From NCBI RefSeq assembly GCF_000023325.1, contig NC_012785.1, forward strand, positions 1,302,001 to 1,366,000: 64,000 bases of DNA, in the 5' to 3' direction. The notes under the pieces were generated by a model. The model had not been told where the DNA came from. It worked only from the letters and a program-made list of their open reading frames with translations, and searched no databases. Below, one piece after another: positions 59,546-64,000 of the stretch. Made by a program: the position numbers and the translations under genes. This DNA comes from Kosmotoga olearia TBF 19.5.1 (lineage in GTDB: Bacteria; Thermotogota; Thermotogae; Petrotogales; Kosmotogaceae). The first letter of the stretch is position 1; each line of letters starts with the position of its first letter.

Positions 59546-61181
59546 GCTTCCACCTCCTGTATTCGCTTTCAATCAGATCAGTTACATTAAAAATTCCTCG
59601 CCTTATTTCCTTATATGGTAAATTATCAAACATTTTTTTTCGCTTACTTGAGTCATTAATTAACTCAACAACATTTTTGTAGATTGTTTCTTCGTCGACA
59701 TTGCAAGAAACTCCCAAGTACTTTATACCTTCAGAGTATCTTGCAAACAGATGCATCGTTTCGCGATCGTTCTGAGCTATGCTGATCATAGGGATTCTCA
59801 TAGCAGCAAGTTCATATACAGTTCTACCATTTGAAGTAATAGCGAGGTCAACATTCCTCATCACTTTTGCCATATTTTTTACGTTACGCATAACTTCAAG
59901 ATTCCTATTACCCCAATGCTCCTTTATATATTGTCCTAATTTGTCTATAGCTCTATATGATGGGCCAATCACTAATTTAACATTGATTTTGGGATCAATT
60001 TTTTCGAGGGCTTTTAAGGTGCGAAAAGTTAGATCAGTTGGATCAACTCCACCAAAAGTTATCAATACAGACCGGACACAATCAGAAAAAGTATTGGGGG
60101 CTTGAAGAAGGAAATCATCTCTAAGACATACATATTTGTATCCATATCTATGCGAAAATGGTGGATCAAATCTTTCATATAATGCATTAATTACTAAATT
60201 AGCTTGATCTGCACCAGTTCCTAAGTCTTCGAAGTTGACAACAAAACAACCTTTCGAAATAAGTTTTTCAATATATTTAGAATCCGTATCTAATATATCG
60301 TTTATAATTATATCAAAAGGTTTAATATATTTTATAATCTCTTCTAGTGTGACAACCTCATTGTGCTTATATCCTCTTTCGGTGATAATTTTTTTCGCTT
60401 TCGAAGAACATTGGTATAATATGAATTCTATATTATGCCCAAGCCAAAAATCTGCCAGAGTTAGTGTTCTGTAAATATGTCCCATTCCAGTGTTACTATT
60501 TCCAGTAACAACAAATTTGACACTCAATCTCTTGAGCAAAGCTGAGCACAGTAACCAATCATTTGGAGAATCTAAATCAATAGAAGCTTCAAGCGGAACT
60601 TCGTAGATTCCCACTTTTCCCCCGATTCTTGTTCCTGAATTAATTATTTCTCTTTTGCTGATAACAAAAGCTCCTGTCTCTTTAAATCTTTTTGGTAACC
60701 ACTGACGATTCAGCCGTTTTTTATAATCTGGTTTAAGTTCATTGTTTTCGATTTTCCAACCAAGATGGGTATTGTCAACAACGCTTATCAACGAGTCAAG
60801 GTCTTGAGCAAAAAAATTATCAATGGCTTCATCGATAAGGGACGAAGTGATCAAAGGTGAGGTTGGCTGAATCGTTATCACAGTTTCAACGTTAGCGCTA
60901 TAATGCTCTTCAAACCATTGAACAGAATCGCTTACTACCGGATCAAGAGGAACCGAGTCTTTTCCGAGATGTTTTGGCCTCTCGCGAATAATCACGTTGA
61001 ATTGTTTACAGTATTCCGCTATCTCGTAATCATCTGTTGTGACGATAACAGCATCAATTTTTCTTGAAGCAATAGAAGCCTCAAGAACATAAGAGATTAG
61101 GGGCTTTGCATTAAGCAATCTAAGATTTTTTCGCCTAATACCTTTGGATCCACCTCGAGCTGGGATAACCGCGATCAACAT
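59517..61181 (-). CDS. Fused CMP-nonulosonate cytidylyltransferase and PseG-like UDP-sugar hydrolase
   Basis: About 554 residues. Residues 1-220 form a NeuA/PseF cytidylyltransferase (AVIPARGGSKGIRRKNLR, then TIQPTSPLITSSLIDEAI). From about 225 a MurG-like PseG/SpsG module follows (FVVTGNSNTGMGHIYRTLTLAD, LITFGGVDPTDLT and AITSNGRTVYELAAM). The two activities would activate the acid sugar and release its precursor from UDP. They are separate genes in most pathways. The start is ATG 61181 or 61193; neither has a strong ribosome site. Confidence 0.9.
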   Translation of the reverse strand: MLIAVIPARGGSKGIRRKNLRLLNAKPLISYVLEASIASRKIDAVIVTTDDYEIAEYCKQFNVIIRERPKHLGKDSVPLDPVVSDSVQWFEEHYSANVETVITIQPTSPLITSSLIDEAIDNFFAQDLDSLISVVDNTHLGWKIENNELKPDYKKRLNRQWLPKRFKETGAFVISKREIINSGTRIGGKVGIYEVPLEASIDLDSPNDWLLCSALLKRLSVKFVVTGNSNTGMGHIYRTLTLADFWLGHNIEFILYQCSSKAKKIITERGYKHNEVVTLEEIIKYIKPFDIIINDILDTDSKYIEKLISKGCFVVNFEDLGTGADQANLVINALYERFDPPFSHRYGYKYVCLRDDFLLQAPNTFSDCVRSVLITFGGVDPTDLTFRTLKALEKIDPKINVKLVIGPSYRAIDKLGQYIKEHWGNRNLEVMRNVKNMAKVMRNVDLAITSNGRTVYELAAMRIPMISIAQNDRETMHLFARYSEGIKYLGVSCNVDEETIYKNVVELINDSSKRKKMFDNLPYKEIRRGIFNVTDLIESEYRRWKHERDSNREF

Positions 61182-61288
61182 GTCAAACCACATGTGCTAA
61201 CGCACATACCATCAGTGAAATTTCTTTTGTGAGTGTCTAATCTAAGTATGAATTTTGACAAATTCACACCACCTTTCCTTATTTGCAT

Positions 61289-62992
61289 AAAGTCAACAGC
61301 TTATTGGTTCTTCCGCAAAAGTTATGAACTAAAGCATGAGAACCTTCAATCTAAGCAGTTCAAAGGGACATCTGCCATACATAATTCTTTTAATTACCTT
61401 TATCTTATTATTCCTTCAGCTAGTCCATTACTTTCATTCAGTTTCACAGCATTTTTGACAGTTGCTAGGTCTCTTTCAATCCCGTGGACAAGGTGATTGA
61501 GTTCCGAAATTGAATATGTCTTCGTTGTTTCAATCCATTTTTCAAGATTGTTGTCATCTTTTTAAGCCAGGATTCGTCTAAATTCTTTTACCGTTGAATA
61601 GACCTTCTGCAAACCTCCGTTACCCTCAATATAGATTCGTACTTTTTTCTGTTCACTTTCTTTGAGTTTTGAAATGTCCTTGTACAACAGCAAAATCAAA
61701 TATCTTCGCTTCAATAATGATGGCGCCGTCTGATTCTTATTTCTTTTTCCCAATCCTTTGTTGTATTTGGCTAAGAATGTCTTTACGTTTGAATAAGAGC
61801 CCCTATATCCTTCTTTGCGAACAGTTGAAATTTCCATTATAGTTTTCCTGTTCTGGCTCATAGCGATGATTGTACTCTTGTAAGGGTCAAGATTGCTCTT
61901 GCGACTTATCCCTTTTGACGCATGGGTCATTCTACCTTCACATCTGATGTACTTCCAGATAGCATTTTTTGCAATCCAGATATTCTTCTGGACAAGTACC
62001 CTTGCCTGTAGAGGTCTTTAACCATTCTAACGATTTTATTCTTCTCTTCTTCGCGTCGCTTTTGCAGCATTTCCTGCCTGGTACATTTGAACTCCGTCAA
62101 CTCTGTCGGAAGGTTTTTTTCTTCTATACCGGCTATTTTGATTCTTTTGGGTATCGTTCGCTTTATGTATTCTTTGGCTTCTTCGGTGAGATTCTTGACT
62201 AAACGAAATCGGTCACTAACCTGTATGACCTGAGGGAATGCTTCTTCTAAGGCTTTTGCATAGCTAATCGAACCATCACGTGATACCACTTCTATATCCG
62301 GATATCCTTTCAACCATTCGGTGACTTCTTTCGTATCTCGAAAGGCAACGATATCTACAACCTGTGACGTATCCCGATCGACCATCACTGTCCCATAAGT
62401 GCGGACTTTCTTTATGGCAAAATCGTCGTTGCAGATTCTCTTGACTCTAATGTTTACAACTAACTTGTTTTTTTAATATCCGTAAGATTGTGTCATCCGA
62501 AATCCTGGCTATCCCTTTGTTAATAACTTTCTTTGCACTGCGAGCACTCATATTTAATGCGATTTCTCTGATTTTTTCATCCAGCCTGATCGTTCTTCTT
62601 CCATACCTGGTGGTAAAAGGAAGTGTTTCTGGAAATCGTGCATGGTCACATTCGGGATTCTTACAAAAAAAGACTCTCCGCTCCAGTATGATTGTCAGTA
62701 GCTTTTCTTGAACGGGTAAATCGGAGATAGTATTACGATATACGGAGTGGACATTCCTCGATTTCTTGCCACAATATGGACAAGCCTCTTCAGAAGTCCC
62801 TTTTCTCGCATGGAGTTCTATTTTTTTATCGTCCGTAAAAGCTTCTACCAATACCAAATCTGGATCCAGTGTTCTCAACAATCCCTACATTTATATCATC
62901 TGTCTTGTCATAGTTTTTTGTCCATGCTTCGATTCTACTCTTTTTTATTGGTTAATCAGTAAATCCGTGGAAGAACCAATTTTATTTGACCA
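61289..62992 (-). mobile_element. Decayed ISL3-family element
   Basis: The left end AAAGTCAACAGCTTATTGGTTCTTCC (61289-61314) and the inverted GGAAGAACC end (62969-62977, extending to about 62992) enclose a frameshifted transposase. It separates the flippase from the sugar-activation genes. Confidence 0.82.
61325..62881 (-). pseudogene. ISL3 transposase broken by frameshifts
   Basis: Three successive reading pieces, in order of transcription, make one ISL3 transposase. 62881-62447 holds the zinc-binding N-terminus (CPYCGKKSR and CKNPECDHARF) and HTH. 62388-61927 holds the DDE core (MMVDRDTSQVV and VSDRFRLVKNL). 61930-61325 holds the C-terminal part, itself interrupted by a stop at 61562 before NAVKLNESNGLAEG and KRIMYGRCPFELLRLKVL. 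It is not active. Confidence 0.87.
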
Positions 62993-62999
62993 CATACAC

Positions 63000-64000
63000 T
63001 TATTGACTTTCTTGAAAGTTGCGATAAGTTTCTATTGAAAAATATAGCAAAATCAAAATGCAAATAGATGAAGGCCCAAAACGCCATAATCTTTCTGGAA
63101 TACTAAATGGTTCGAATATATTTGTCATGACATATTGTTCAAGAGAGATCGCAGAAGGGATTAATGCAAAAAGAAGCATAATATTAAGTGCCAACGTTTT
63201 CTCTCTCAAAAGAATGCTAGAGCTAAACCAGTGGAATAGGAATAAACAAAAATAGGAAAACACGGTAGTCCAAGCAGCAATTTCATAACCGTAACCTGGT
63301 ATAAGCCAGATGTTTAGCGTAATATTTATACCTCCTGCAAGCAACGAACCTATAGATATTATCAATGTTTTCTTTTTAAAGAGCGCATAATTTACGTAAA
63401 GAGTATACAAGAATTGGAAGAAATAGCTAAGAATGATTACCGGTATAATTCGAACTGAAGCAAGAAAATTAGAGGGAGCCAGAAACAGTGCAAGTTCAGG
63501 ACCTATTGCCATAATGCCTATGGTAGAAATTAAAAAAAGCATTGTAAATAAATAAGAGGCTTTTTTTATTCGCTCGGAGTTTCCAGCAGCTTTTTGTCGA
63601 AAAAACCATGGGACCCAGGCAGAGTTGGCAGCTACTAGAAGAATTAAAAGAATCATCCCAATATTATAAGCAAAACTGTATAAACCAGCTTCTTTTGAAC
63701 CAATTATCGATTGAATAGCGATCCTATCAAATTGAGCGAGAATTATGCCCGATAAACTGCTTGGTATTAATGGTATGCCTATTTTAAGAGCGTATTTCCA
63801 AGCTTTAGGCCAAACCATTTTTCTACCTGCACTCAAAACAAAAATGAAAATAACCACAGCGATTATAAAAGAAGGAATTAGTGAACCATAAACTCGCCCT
63901 AAATATTTTCTTCGTGAAAACAGTATTATTAACACTATAGAAAGACCCGCTTGAATTCCAGCATTAGTAATATTAAGTATTGCCCTTTGCTTGTATTTTT
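63000..64000 (-). CDS. Polysaccharide flippase (Wzx/MATE-like), N-terminus off the right edge
   Basis: At least 332 residues with about nine hydrophobic helices. IPLIPSSLSGIILAQFDRIAI and GSKEAGLYSFAYNIGMILLILL match the MOP/PST-type polysaccharide flippases. It should move lipid-linked oligosaccharide across the membrane, fitting the adjacent nonulosonic-acid genes. The frame is open to the window edge, so the gene is partial. Its last codons (FQESQ) and stop lie at the outer edge of the ISL3 element. Confidence 0.88.
   Translation of the reverse strand, partial: KYKQRAILNITNAGIQAGLSIVLIILFSRRKYLGRVYGSLIPSFIIAVVIFIFVLSAGRKMVWPKAWKYALKIGIPLIPSSLSGIILAQFDRIAIQSIIGSKEAGLYSFAYNIGMILLILLVAANSAWVPWFFRQKAAGNSERIKKASYLFTMLFLISTIGIMAIGPELALFLAPSNFLASVRIIPVIILSYFFQFLYTLYVNYALFKKKTLIISIGSLLAGGINITLNIWLIPGYGYEIAAWTTVFSYFCLFLFHWFSSSILLREKTLALNIMLLFALIPSAISLEQYVMTNIFEPFSIPERLWRFGPSSICILILLYFSIETYRNFQESQ

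Overview
The window looks like part of a Thermotogota chromosome, most likely a Kosmotoga/Mesotoga-type member. That placement is an inference. It rests on the gene repertoire (a PnrA-type nucleoside ABC transporter next to nucleoside hydrolase and uridine phosphorylase, a citrate synthase / LeuCD-type aconitase / isocitrate dehydrogenase operon, an ISL3 and IS21 load), on strong GGAGG-type ribosome binding sites with frequent GTG and TTG starts, and on moderate GC. No rRNA, tRNA or CRISPR array was seen.

Layout. 1-5.6 kb: an amidohydrolase cut by the left edge, then a minus-strand operon for citrate to 2-oxoglutarate. 6.5-10 kb: an FMN riboswitch with terminator controlling ribD-ribE-ribBA-ribH. 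10-11.2 kb: decayed gene remnants. 11.3-13.9 kb: an HD-GYP protein and an MFS transporter. 14.4-20.3 kb: an IS3 element, a pilin-like gene, an acetyltransferase, a desulforedoxin-like miniprotein and a group II intron, all embedded in repeat arrays. 20.4-23.2 kb: sfsA, a second acetyltransferase, a transglutaminase-like protein and a peroxiredoxin. 23.8-30.4 kb: a nucleoside uptake and salvage operon. 30.9-39.4 kb: an ion-transporter-like permease, a RelE-type toxin-antitoxin pair, an AAA/DUF4143 ATPase, a purple-acid-phosphatase-like enzyme, DNA polymerase IV with an overlapping small gene, and an AT-rich phosphotransferase. 39.6-54 kb: two near-identical REP-associated tyrosine transposases (RAYTs) bracket a type III-C-like CRISPR effector operon (40.8-48.0 kb), an IS4-like element, a metallophosphoesterase and a TIGR04141-family gene. 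54-55.5 kb: a Panacea/SocA-type antitoxin with an unrecognised partner. 55.8-64 kb: a nonulosonic-acid surface-sugar cluster (flippase, fused CMP-sugar synthetase/PseG, NeuB, wecB stub) broken by IS21 and ISL3 elements.

The most striking signal is not a gene. About fifteen intergenic segments are mosaics of tiny perfect inverted repeats whose loops are almost always GNA (GAA, GCA or GTA). Their centres recur every 21 nt with near-perfect regularity. Stem sequences differ but co-vary, and the spacers are CT-rich (TCTCGGTTCTCGG-like). The arrays run up to the stop codons of neighbouring genes and contain the IS3 element. They also contain a group II intron whose probable EBS1 is complementary to the spacer motif TTCTCG. 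Part of an array travels with both RAYT copies. A second hairpin family (AAAATGGGGAC...GTCCCCATTTT) occurs between genes and also inside the RAYT reading frame.

The CRISPR locus is the other point of interest. It has complete overlapping effector genes, a Cas10 with an intact HD motif but FPDQ where GGDD is expected, an apparent AUU start for cmr1, and no adaptation genes, Cas6 or array nearby.
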